Assembly (NCBI GenBank): GCA_038330085.1
Contig: JBBQNP010000002.1
Location: forward strand, 1 to 64,000
Direction of reading: 5' to 3'
Source: JAEUIA01 sp038330085
Lineage (GTDB): Bacteria > Planctomycetota > UBA1135 > GCA-002686595
Length of the DNA: 64,000 bases
The notes under the pieces are model-generated. The model saw only the letters and a list, made by a program, of their open reading frames with translations. It was not told where the DNA came from and made no database searches. Shown here piece after piece: positions 50,958-58,721 of the stretch (positions are counted from its first letter, which is position 1; each line of letters opens with the position of its first letter). The position numbers and the translations under genes are program-made.

Positions 50958-52240
50958 GCGACGAAGGTTTGATCGCCGGACTGACTGGTGCGCGTGCAGT
51001 GGTTGCCCGGGGCGAGCGCGTCGCACGTCCTTCCATCGCGGCGCGGCTCGTGTTTTCACGGCTCGCTCGATTGTCGTCGGGTTCACTGATCGTGCACGAG
51101 GGCGGACGAAGGCACGTGTTCGGGAGCCCGGATCCCAGCCTTCCGCCGGCGATCGTGCACGTTCACGACGCGCGCTTCTGGTCCGCGGTCGCGAAGCGCG
51201 GCACCGTCGGCGCGGGAGAGGCGTTCGCGCAGGGCTGGTGGTCTAGCGAGGACATCGTCGCGCTCGTGCGTCTCTTCGTTCGCAATCGGGATTCGATGAC
51301 GGCCCTCGAGGGCGGGCTCGCGCGGCTCTCGCGTCCCGTGCTCGATTTGTTCCATGCGCTCCGCCGCAACACGCGCAAGGGCAGCCGCGCCAACATCTCG
51401 GCGCACTACGACCTCTCGAACGAGTTCTTCGCGCTGTTCCTGGACGACACGATGACCTATTCGTGCGGCCTCTTCGAACGGCCGGAGTCGAGCTTGCGTG
51501 AAGCGTCTCTGGCCAAGATCGACCGCATCTGCGCTCACCTGCAGCTCTCATCCGCCGACCACCTGCTCGAAATCGGCACCGGTTGGGGTGCGCTTGCGAT
51601 CCACGCCGCGCGCGAATACGGCTGTCGCGTGACGACGACGACGATCTCGCGGCGGCAACACGATGTGGCCGCGCAGCGCATTCGCGAGGCCGGCCTCGAG
51701 GGGCGCGTGACGCTCTTGTTCGAGGACTACCGCAACCTCGAAGGCACCTACGACAAGCTCGTCTCCGTCGAGATGATCGAGGCAATCGGCCATCAGTACT
51801 TCGACGAGTTCTTTCGGCGCTGCTCGGCGTTGTTGCGCCCCGAAGGGCGGATGTGCCTGCAGTCGATCACGATCGCGGATCAGCACTATGCGTCCGCGCT
51901 GCGCTCGGTCGACTTCATCCAGCGCCACATCTTCCCGGGCGCGTGCATCCCTTCGGTGACGGCGTTGTGCTCGTCGATGACGGCTTCGAGCGACCTGAGG
52001 CTCGTGCACATGGATGACATCGGCCCGCACTACGCGCGCACCCTCTCCGAATGGCGGCAGAACCTGCTCGCTCATCGCGACGAAGCGCGTGCCCTGGGGT
52101 TCGGCGACGAGTTGCTGAGGCTGTGGGACTTCTACTTCGGCTACTGCCAAGGGGGGTTGGAGGAAAGGCAGCTCAGCACGGTGCAGATGGTGCTCGAGCG
52201 TCCGCTGGCACGGCCCGCATTGTTTCCTTCCGCGAATTGA
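50954..52240 (+). CDS. Cyclopropane-fatty-acyl-phospholipid synthase
   Basis: 428 residues, full-length CFA synthase. The N-terminal lipid-contact domain (residues about 40-140, AVAKRGTVGAGEAFAQGWW) is followed by the SAM domain: SAHYDLSNEFFALFLDDTMTYSCGLF, DHLLEIGTGWGALAIHAARE, VSVEMIEAIGHQYFDEFF, QSITIADQHY and HMDDIGPHYARTLSEWRQN. It transfers a methylene from SAM to cis double bonds of membrane phospholipids, hardening membranes under stress. In mycobacteria the equivalent locus gene is ufaA1. It is the last gene of the five-gene coupled operon. Confidence 0.93.
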   Translation: MSDEGLIAGLTGARAVVARGERVARPSIAARLVFSRLARLSSGSLIVHEGGRRHVFGSPDPSLPPAIVHVHDARFWSAVAKRGTVGAGEAFAQGWWSSEDIVALVRLFVRNRDSMTALEGGLARLSRPVLDLFHALRRNTRKGSRANISAHYDLSNEFFALFLDDTMTYSCGLFERPESSLREASLAKIDRICAHLQLSSADHLLEIGTGWGALAIHAAREYGCRVTTTTISRRQHDVAAQRIREAGLEGRVTLLFEDYRNLEGTYDKLVSVEMIEAIGHQYFDEFFRRCSALLRPEGRMCLQSITIADQHYASALRSVDFIQRHIFPGACIPSVTALCSSMTASSDLRLVHMDDIGPHYARTLSEWRQNLLAHRDEARALGFGDELLRLWDFYFGYCQGGLEERQLSTVQMVLERPLARPALFPSAN

Positions 52241-52355
52241 ACGCTCGAAACACGCGAGAACGATGGTGTCGTGTCGTCAGGATCCGCGCTCGCACGCGCG
52301 CGATGATCGAACTGATTCGTACTGAGTGGACGACCGTGCCGTGACCGCCGCGACG

Positions 52356-52889
52356 ATGAAGAAGTTCGCGAACTTCGCCCTGTACCAAGGCGCCTGGTTC
52401 GTCGCCGTCTCGTGTGCCGCGCGAGGCGACGTGTGGACGGGGCCGGCAGCGATGCTGGTCGTGGTGATCGTGCACCTGGCGCTCGTGCCCGATCGCATGC
52501 GCGAGCTGCGCTTTCTGTTTGTCGTCGGCCTTTTCGGAACGATCGCGGACAGCGCGCTCGCCGCACTCGGCGTCCTCGCGTATCCGAGTTCGCACGCGAG
52601 CTGGACGAGCATCGTCGCGCCACCGTGGATCATCGCGCTGTGGATCGGGTTCGCGACGTTGCCGCGCTTCTCGCTCGCTTGGCTCGCACACAGGCCCGCG
52701 CTCGCCGCGCTGCTCGGCGCCGTGGGTGGCCCGCTGTCCTATGCCGCGGGTATCCGCCTGGGCGCCGTCGCGGTCGGCTCGCAACCCGTGCTGACGTGGC
52801 TTGCGCTGTCGGCGGAGTACGCGCTCGCCACACCTTTCCTGCTGTGGCTCGCGCCGCGGGCGGACACACGCGAAAAGGCCGCTGTTTAG
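52356..52889 (+). CDS. DUF2878 membrane protein
   Basis: 177 residues, five to six hydrophobic helices. It has the DUF2878 pattern: FALYQGAWFVAVSCAA start, IVHLALVPDRMRELRFL, DSALAALGVLAYP, WTSIVAPPWIIALWIGFATLP, and AAGIRLGAVAVG. It is frequently found after CFA synthase in the same gene cluster of proteobacteria, and its function is unknown. The ATG at 52356 matches the usual family start. GTG codons at 52326 and 52341 are alternatives. It lies 115 bases downstream of the CFA synthase, and no separate copy of the promoter motif is seen. Confidence 0.82.
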   Translation: MKKFANFALYQGAWFVAVSCAARGDVWTGPAAMLVVVIVHLALVPDRMRELRFLFVVGLFGTIADSALAALGVLAYPSSHASWTSIVAPPWIIALWIGFATLPRFSLAWLAHRPALAALLGAVGGPLSYAAGIRLGAVAVGSQPVLTWLALSAEYALATPFLLWLAPRADTREKAAV

Positions 52890-52978
52890 GCAATTCTTAG
52901 GAAGTCGACAGCGACCATTTAGGGTGCCCTGAAGCGGTCCGTGCCCGATGTTGAGCGTCTCCGAAAGAGACGGCTCAC

Positions 52979-53662
52979 ATGACACGCATCGACCTCTACA
53001 CGACTGCCCACAAAGGGCTCCGCTCACTCCTCTTCGAGTCCGCCCAGACCGTCGCGCGCTGCGGAGGCTTGCGCCGCGACGAGATCCGGGCATCGGCCGC
53101 GATCGTGCGTCGGACGATCGACGTGCTGCGAGCCCACGCAGGGCGTTGTGACGATCATCTGTTGCCCCCCATCGCGCGGCTCTCGCCCGTTCTCGCGGCC
53201 GAAATCGAGACGCGCTTCGACCGTTGCGCAGGCTTCGAGCAGGAGATCGCACGCACGCTCGATCGTCTGGAGGCCTCGACAAGCGGTGAGCGCGCATCGC
53301 TCGTGCAGCGGTTGCACAGGGAGATGGGCCGGCTCCTCCGGGAGCACCTCCGGCGCATGGAGCTCGAAGAGCAGCACGCGAACCGCATCTTGTGGGCGCA
53401 TCTCGACGATGGAGAGCTGGCTGCGCTCGAGCGACAGATGTTCCGCGCCATGTCCCGCGCGGATGCCGTCGAGTGGTTCGCCATCCTCTTTGCCGCCGCG
53501 AGCCTGGACGAGATGGCCGCGCTGTTGGGACGACTGCAAGCGTACATCCCCCTCGAGTTGACGTCCGCGCTCTGCGCAGCGGCGAGCGTGCGCTGCGACG
53601 AGTCGCGCTCGAACGCGAACACGGCTCGCACGAGCGGTGATGCTGAGGAGCGCGTGGCGTGA
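52979..53662 (+). CDS. Hemerythrin-like domain protein
   Basis: 227 residues, all-helical. Candidate diiron ligands follow the HHE pattern: H11 (TTAHKGLRSLLF), a His in GRCDDHLLPPI with the following acidic helix, and the EHLRRMELEEQHANRILW segment (H..E..H). The C-terminal 60 residues are helical and less typical. Such proteins bind O2, NO or iron. The stop overlaps the GTG start of a diheme cytochrome (GTGA), which places it in an electron-transfer or O2/NO-handling operon. Confidence 0.72.
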   Translation: MTRIDLYTTAHKGLRSLLFESAQTVARCGGLRRDEIRASAAIVRRTIDVLRAHAGRCDDHLLPPIARLSPVLAAEIETRFDRCAGFEQEIARTLDRLEASTSGERASLVQRLHREMGRLLREHLRRMELEEQHANRILWAHLDDGELAALERQMFRAMSRADAVEWFAILFAAASLDEMAALLGRLQAYIPLELTSALCAAASVRCDESRSNANTARTSGDAEERVA

Positions 53663-54978
53663 CGATCTTCACGAGTGCGATCGCCGCCCGATGGTTGGGG
53701 TGGGCGCGCAACCACGTCCTCCATCACGCCGTTGCGCTGGGCATCGCGCTCACCGCCACGGCGTGGGTGCCGCTCGGTGAAGCGGACCCCTTGTCCGATA
53801 CGATCCCCGCGCGCCTCGCGGACACGGGTCTGTACGCCGACTTCGCGGCGCGCACGCTTGCACCCGGCGTGCTCCCGTTCGAGCCGCAGTACCCGCTGTG
53901 GACGGACGGCGCGACGAAGCGCCGCTGGATTCGACTGCCGCCGGGCGCTTCGATCGACGCGACGAACCCCGACGTGTGGTCGTTCCCGCGCGGAACACGC
54001 TTGTGGAAGGAGTTCTCGTTCGGACACCGCATCGAGACGCGCCTGATGCTGCGCGGCGGCGACGGGACGTGGCGCTTCGCGACGTACGCTTGGAGCGCGG
54101 ACGAGAGCGACGCCGTGCTCGCGCCTGAGCGCGGCGTCAACGCAGCGTGCGAGTCGCAGCCGGGCAAGCCGTTCGACATTCCCGCGCGCACCGACTGCAA
54201 CGCGTGTCACCTCGCGGGACCGAACGTCGTGCTCGGCTTCAGCGCGCTGCAGCTCTCGAGCGACCGTGACCCGCTCGCTCCCCACGCGCAAGTACCCGCA
54301 GCCGGAGCGGTCGACCTGTCCGACCTCGTGCGGCGCAACCTCGTGAAGAACCTGCCGCGCGCGCTGGTCGGGACACCGCCGCGCATCGCGGCAGCGTCGC
54401 CGATCGAGCGCGCTGCTCTCGGTTACCTGCACGGCAACTGCGGCATGTGTCATACCGACTCGGGGCAGCTCGCGAGCCTGGACCTCGATCTGTGGACGTC
54501 GTTCGCTGGGATGTCCATCGAGCCTCAGACCCCCGACACCAACGCGCGCCGAACGACGAACGGCCATGCGAGCCGCTTCGTTTGTGACACGAGCACCCAT
54601 GCGCTGCGCAGCGCCTCTGCGCTGCGCGTGTCGCCCGGTGATCCCGATGCGAGCGTGCTCTTGCGACGGATGGCTTCGCGTCAGCCGCTCTCGCAGATGC
54701 CGCCGCTCGGCACGCACGTCGCCGACGCGGAAGCGCTCGAGCTCGTGACGCAGTGGATTCGATCGCAGTCCGGCGCCGTGCGCGTCACGGATCGTACGAC
54801 GCAGGCCGATGCCGGAGCGCGGTCCGCAGGTGATCCGTGGGTGCCTGAATCACGCCGTGAGTACTCCCGCGGCGGGTACGTGGCACCGACGGATGTCACC
54901 GACACCAACTCACTCGACGTCTGCCAGACATCGAGCTCTTCCCAAGCACCCTTGATTTCCAAGACTCCGAAAGACTGA
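53659..54978 (+). CDS. Diheme c-type cytochrome, SO2930-like
   Basis: 439 residues from a GTG start. The exported N-terminal hydrophobic segment (HAVALGIALTATAWV) is followed by a body with LFEPQYPLWTDGATKRRWI-type sequence (FEPQYPLWTDGATKRRW) and two heme sites, CNACH (DCNACHLAGP) and CGMCH (NCGMCHTDSG). This matches the SO2930-family diheme cytochromes, of unknown partner. The last roughly 55 residues are atypical: they are encoded in part by a dispersed 48-bp repeat (54840-54887). The original stop may therefore have been displaced by repeat insertion. The next gene is a monoheme cytochrome 15 bases on. Confidence 0.82.
   Translation: MTIFTSAIAARWLGWARNHVLHHAVALGIALTATAWVPLGEADPLSDTIPARLADTGLYADFAARTLAPGVLPFEPQYPLWTDGATKRRWIRLPPGASIDATNPDVWSFPRGTRLWKEFSFGHRIETRLMLRGGDGTWRFATYAWSADESDAVLAPERGVNAACESQPGKPFDIPARTDCNACHLAGPNVVLGFSALQLSSDRDPLAPHAQVPAAGAVDLSDLVRRNLVKNLPRALVGTPPRIAAASPIERAALGYLHGNCGMCHTDSGQLASLDLDLWTSFAGMSIEPQTPDTNARRTTNGHASRFVCDTSTHALRSASALRVSPGDPDASVLLRRMASRQPLSQMPPLGTHVADAEALELVTQWIRSQSGAVRVTDRTTQADAGARSAGDPWVPESRREYSRGGYVAPTDVTDTNSLDVCQTSSSSQAPLISKTPKD
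54840..54887 (+). repeat. Dispersed REP-like palindromic repeat, copy B (inside coding sequence)
   Basis: A 48-bp copy, 40 of 48 identical to copy A on the opposite strand at 40853-40900. It lies in frame in the 3' end of the diheme cytochrome gene. It is bounded by GGTGCC and GGCACC. Confidence 0.75.
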
Positions 54979-54993
54979 GAGAGAACCACTTCC

Positions 54994-55590
54994 ATGAAGC
55001 TCTTCGTTCCGCTGATGCTTTTGTCCTGCACCGCCGGCCTCGCTGCCTTCGTGATGGCCGCGAGCTCGCCGTTCCCGCCCTCCAACCCCTCGCCCGACAC
55101 GCACGAATCCGCCGCGCAAGACCCCGTCGCGCACGGCAAGTACCTCGTGACGGCCATGGGTTGTGCCGACTGCCACACGCCGCTGAAGCTCGGCGCGCAC
55201 GGCCCCGAGCCCGACATGTCGCGCTGGCTCTCGGGTCATCCCGACACCCTCGCGATGCCGCCCGCGCCCGCGATTCCTCCCGGACCGTGGGGCTTCGTCG
55301 GCGCCGCGACGATGACCGCGTGGTCGGGGCCGTGGGGCACGAGCTTCACCACGAACCTGACGCCCGATCCCGAAACCGGCCTGGGCAAGTGGACGTTCGA
55401 GCAGTTCCGCGACGCCGTGCGCTCCGGCCGCCACGAGGGTCGCGGCCGTCCCATCCTGCCGCCGATGCCCTGGATGAACGTCGCCGCGCTGACCGATGCC
55501 GACCTGCACGACGTGTTCGGCTACCTGCGCTCGATCCCCGCGATCGTGAACCACGTGCCGCAGCCGATTCCGCCGGCCGAAACGCGCTGA
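54994..55590 (+). CDS. Monoheme c-type cytochrome
   Basis: 198 residues. A signal peptide (MKLFVPLMLLSCTAGLAAFVMAAS) is followed by KYLVTAMGCADCHTPLK, with the heme site CADCH near residues 55-59. Downstream are GTSFTTNLTPDPETGLGKWTFEQFRDAVRSG and a likely Met axial ligand in LPPMPWMNVA, ending DLHDVFGYLRSIPAIVNHVP. The layout resembles the cytochrome subunits of membrane dehydrogenases. With the hemerythrin-like and diheme genes it forms a three-gene unit. Confidence 0.88.
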   Translation: MKLFVPLMLLSCTAGLAAFVMAASSPFPPSNPSPDTHESAAQDPVAHGKYLVTAMGCADCHTPLKLGAHGPEPDMSRWLSGHPDTLAMPPAPAIPPGPWGFVGAATMTAWSGPWGTSFTTNLTPDPETGLGKWTFEQFRDAVRSGRHEGRGRPILPPMPWMNVAALTDADLHDVFGYLRSIPAIVNHVPQPIPPAETR

Positions 55591-55739
55591 CCGAGCGGTG
55601 TCCTGCACCGTCCTGCACCGTAGTGCGGCAGTCCGCGCGACGGTGCCCGGCGCAGCCCGGCCGATGCTCGAAATCGTGATCGATCCAGGTCCAAAGCTCG
55701 ATCGAGTCATCGCCCGCGCGCGGCTAGAATCCGCGCGCC

Positions 55740-56228
55740 TTGCTCACCTCGATCCCTTCCGAGCTCGTCGCATTCCTCGAGTCCGGCATCTCGATCCTCG
55801 TCGGATCGCGGGATGCGCACCTGCGTCCCGAGTTCGCGCGCGGCATCGGCGCGCGCATTCATCCCGGCGGAGGCGAGTTGACCGTGTGGATCCCGTCGAC
55901 GACCGCGGAGCGCACGCTCGCCAACGTGCGCGACAACGGCCGCCTGGCCGTGTGCTTCGCCGCGATCGATCACCGCTCGTTCCAGTTCAAAGGCCGCACG
56001 ATCGAAGTGCGCGACGCGCACCCTGACGAGCGCGCGTCGTTGGAGCGTTACCGCGCCGCGATCGCGCAACACTGGGGTCAGGTCGGGATGCCGCCGCGGC
56101 TGACGCACCGCATGATCGTGTGGCCCGCTCAGGCGCTGACGTTGCAGATCGAATCCGTGTTCCAACAGACGCCCGGCCCAGGAGCCGGCGCGGCGTTGGG
56201 CCGGCCGCGGCGCGGGAAGAAGTCATGA
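55740..56228 (+). CDS. Pyridoxamine 5'-phosphate oxidase-fold protein
   Basis: 162 residues from a TTG start. The split-barrel flavin-binding pattern is visible: FLESGISILVGSRDAHLRPEFARGIGA, TVWIPSTTAERTLANVRDNGRLAVCFAAIDHRSFQFKG. These proteins bind FMN or F420 and reduce small substrates, or act as sensors. The C-terminus is Gly/Pro/Arg-rich. Its stop overlaps the start of the larger PPOX-GAF protein (ATGA), so the two are coupled. Confidence 0.75.
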   Translation: MLTSIPSELVAFLESGISILVGSRDAHLRPEFARGIGARIHPGGGELTVWIPSTTAERTLANVRDNGRLAVCFAAIDHRSFQFKGRTIEVRDAHPDERASLERYRAAIAQHWGQVGMPPRLTHRMIVWPAQALTLQIESVFQQTPGPGAGAALGRPRRGKKS

Positions 56229-57619
56229 AGCGCCTGTCCGAGCTGGGCCAGTGTTTCCAGGGCGTGATCCCCTCGGTGATCGCGACGTGCAGCGCCGACG
56301 GCGAGCCGAACATCACGTACTTGTCGCAGGTGTATTACGTGGACGAGCGGCATGTCGCGCTGTCGTGCCAGTTCTTCAACAAGACGCGCCGCAACGTCGA
56401 CGAGAACCCGCACGCGACGGTCGTGATGCACGACCCGGTCGACTTCGCCGCGTGGAGGCTGCAACTTCGGCTCGTGCGCGTCGAAACTTCGGGCGCGCTG
56501 TTCGACTCGATGTCGGCGCGGATCGACGTGATCGCGTCGCACACGGGGATGGCGGGCGTGTTCAGGCTGATCTCCGCCGACGTGTACGAAGTGCTCGCGT
56601 ACGACGAGGTCCAGGGCTTCCTCGCGCCGCCCGATTCTGTGCTTTACGCACAAGCGCCGCCGACCCCGCCGGGTCCGATGACGGAGTTGCGCGGGTTGCA
56701 GAGCGTGAGCCAGCGGATTGCGGGAGCCACCGACCTCGACGACTTGATCAGTGGTGCGTTGGAAGCACTCGGCGAGTGTCTCGGGTTTGCGCACTCGATG
56801 GTGCTCTTGTCCGACGAATGCACGGGCAAGCTCGTGACGATCGCGACCCGTGGCTACGGCACGATGGGCTTCGGCGCCGAAGTGTCGCCGGGCCAGGGCG
56901 TGATCGGGATGGCCGCGGACAAGCGTCGCATGATGAGGATCTCGGGCGTGCGCGCCGAGATGCGCTACGGCCGCGCGATCCGCAAGCGCGTGCACGAGAT
57001 CGGCGAGCACGATGTGTTGGGCCCGGAGATCCCGTTGCCCGGTCTGGCCGACGCGCAGGTGCAGATGGCGCTCCCGCTGATGGTGGGACAGCGGTTGGTC
57101 GGCGTGCTCGCGGTGGAGAGCGAGGATCCCCTCTTTTTCGACGATTGGGACGAAGCCTATTTGCAGATCGTGGCGAACCAGATCGCGCTCGGCGTCGATC
57201 GGATGCAGACGATCGACGAGGAGTCGGAGGAAGCTGCACGGGCTGCAGCGCGTCCCACAAAAGGTGGCGCGTCCCCCGCGCGCCATGCGCGTACGCGCAA
57301 ATTCGTCTACTACAAGAACGACGATTGCGTGTTCGTCGACGGCGAGTACCTGATCCGCAACGTGCCGGGCAAGATCCTGTGGAAGATGCTGCGACAGCGC
57401 GTCGACCACGGTCAGGGCGAGTTCACCAATCGCGAGCTGCGGCTCGATCCGACGCTCGGTCTGCCGGCGATCAAGGACAACCTGGAGAGCCGCCTGATCC
57501 TCTTGCGCAAACGGCTCGCCGAGAAGTGTCCCGACGTGCGCATCGTGCCGATCAAGCGCGGCCGGTTCGCGCTGGAGTTCGACAGCGCGATCGAGCTGAC
57601 CGAGCGGGAACAGGCCTAG
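56225..57619 (+). CDS. PPOX-fold / GAF / winged-helix protein
   Basis: 464 residues in three parts. Residues 1-165 are a second pyridoxamine-phosphate-oxidase-like split barrel (VIPSVIATCSADGEPNITYLSQVYYVD). Residues about 185-345 are a GAF sensory domain (DDLISGALEALGECLGFAHSMVLL, PLMVGQRLVGVLAVESEDPLFFDDWDEAYLQIVANQ). Residues about 370-455 resemble an OmpR-type winged helix (FVDGEYLIRNVPGKILWKML, LRKRLAEKCPDVRIVPIKRGRFAL). I read it as a flavin- or ligand-sensing transcription regulator. It is coupled to a one-domain PPOX-fold protein that may be its partner. Confidence 0.78.
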   Translation: MKRLSELGQCFQGVIPSVIATCSADGEPNITYLSQVYYVDERHVALSCQFFNKTRRNVDENPHATVVMHDPVDFAAWRLQLRLVRVETSGALFDSMSARIDVIASHTGMAGVFRLISADVYEVLAYDEVQGFLAPPDSVLYAQAPPTPPGPMTELRGLQSVSQRIAGATDLDDLISGALEALGECLGFAHSMVLLSDECTGKLVTIATRGYGTMGFGAEVSPGQGVIGMAADKRRMMRISGVRAEMRYGRAIRKRVHEIGEHDVLGPEIPLPGLADAQVQMALPLMVGQRLVGVLAVESEDPLFFDDWDEAYLQIVANQIALGVDRMQTIDEESEEAARAAARPTKGGASPARHARTRKFVYYKNDDCVFVDGEYLIRNVPGKILWKMLRQRVDHGQGEFTNRELRLDPTLGLPAIKDNLESRLILLRKRLAEKCPDVRIVPIKRGRFALEFDSAIELTEREQA

Positions 57620-57662
57620 CCCGCAGCCCGCGATCTTGCGGGAAAGGGCCACCGAGGATGGA

Positions 57663-58481
57663 TCACATCCTGCGATACCGCGACGAGGCGATCTTGAACA
57701 GGCCGAACGCGGCGAACCCTAGCGCCATCGCGGAGAGGAGAAACCTCCCGAACGGCTGCGCGAGGATCGCGTACACAGCGCCGTTCAGCCCCGACGTTTG
57801 CTCCTTGTCGAACGAGAGTGCCGCGTACGCGACCATGCCTCCAACCAAACACAGGACCACGCCCTTGACTACGAATCCGACCTGACCCAGGCGCTCCAAT
57901 CCGACGCGCGCACCTTCCGACATCGAGGACGTGTCGAGCTTCTCACGAAAGGCCATGGTCAGGCCCATTTTCGTACCGGCGACGCCGATGGCCATGGTGA
58001 TCAGGCCCGCGCACACGACGATCGGCGTGCCGCCCGGCCAAGCCAACACACCGGAGATGGCCTGCTGCTTGGACTGCGATCCCTTGGATCCGAGGCCGAG
58101 CGAGACCGCGGTCGCAGTGGCTCCAAGCGCGCCATGGAAGAGCGCCTTGCCCGCACTGCGAAGGCGCAGGCTGAGCCTCTCGACGCCGTCGCGGTCGCGA
58201 TGACCGAAGATCGCTTCGCTCGCCTGCCACAGCGCGAGGGCGCCGAATCCGATCGCCGCGATCCACAGGAGAACTCTCCCGAGCGGCTGATCCCTCAAGG
58301 TGCGCAGCGCCCCCATCAAGTCGACGCTCTCGTCCGGGGATCCGCCCCACGCGATCTGGAACGCCAGGATTCCGATGACGATGTGGACCACGCCGTAGGC
58401 GATCCAACCGACGCGCGCGAGGAACTCGAGCGCGGCATTGTCCCCGAAGTTCCGAGCTCTCGCGCCCTCTGCGTTGGACAT
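57663..58481 (-). CDS. DUF1206 membrane protein
   Basis: 272 residues with six hydrophobic helices as three similar pairs: LARVGWIAYGVVHIVIGILAF, GKALFHGALGATATAV..LG, and LGQVGFVVKGVVLCLVGGMVAYAAL. The repeated G-x-x-(A/V)-(K/Y)-G pattern is the DUF1206 hallmark. Function is unknown. Its start at 58481 lies 240 bases from the divergent antiporter gene. Confidence 0.87.
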   Translation of the reverse strand: MSNAEGARARNFGDNAALEFLARVGWIAYGVVHIVIGILAFQIAWGGSPDESVDLMGALRTLRDQPLGRVLLWIAAIGFGALALWQASEAIFGHRDRDGVERLSLRLRSAGKALFHGALGATATAVSLGLGSKGSQSKQQAISGVLAWPGGTPIVVCAGLITMAIGVAGTKMGLTMAFREKLDTSSMSEGARVGLERLGQVGFVVKGVVLCLVGGMVAYAALSFDKEQTSGLNGAVYAILAQPFGRFLLSAMALGFAAFGLFKIASSRYRRM

Positions 58482-58721
58482 TGCGGTGCTCTCGGACAGG
58501 GCTGGGTCGTGGAGGCGCAGCGCCGTTGGTTCGACCAGGCACGCCTTGCGGGAGTGCGAAAATCCGATCGATCGGATGCTTCGACAGCGGCTCGCGCTGC
58601 AGGATATCAAGAGGTCGGCGCGCGACGGAGGACGCAGCGATACAGGCTGCCGATCTTGCGACAACACCCGGCGATCTGACGGTATGTTTCGCGCCCAGCC
58701 GGCACGTCCAGCCCCTTCACG

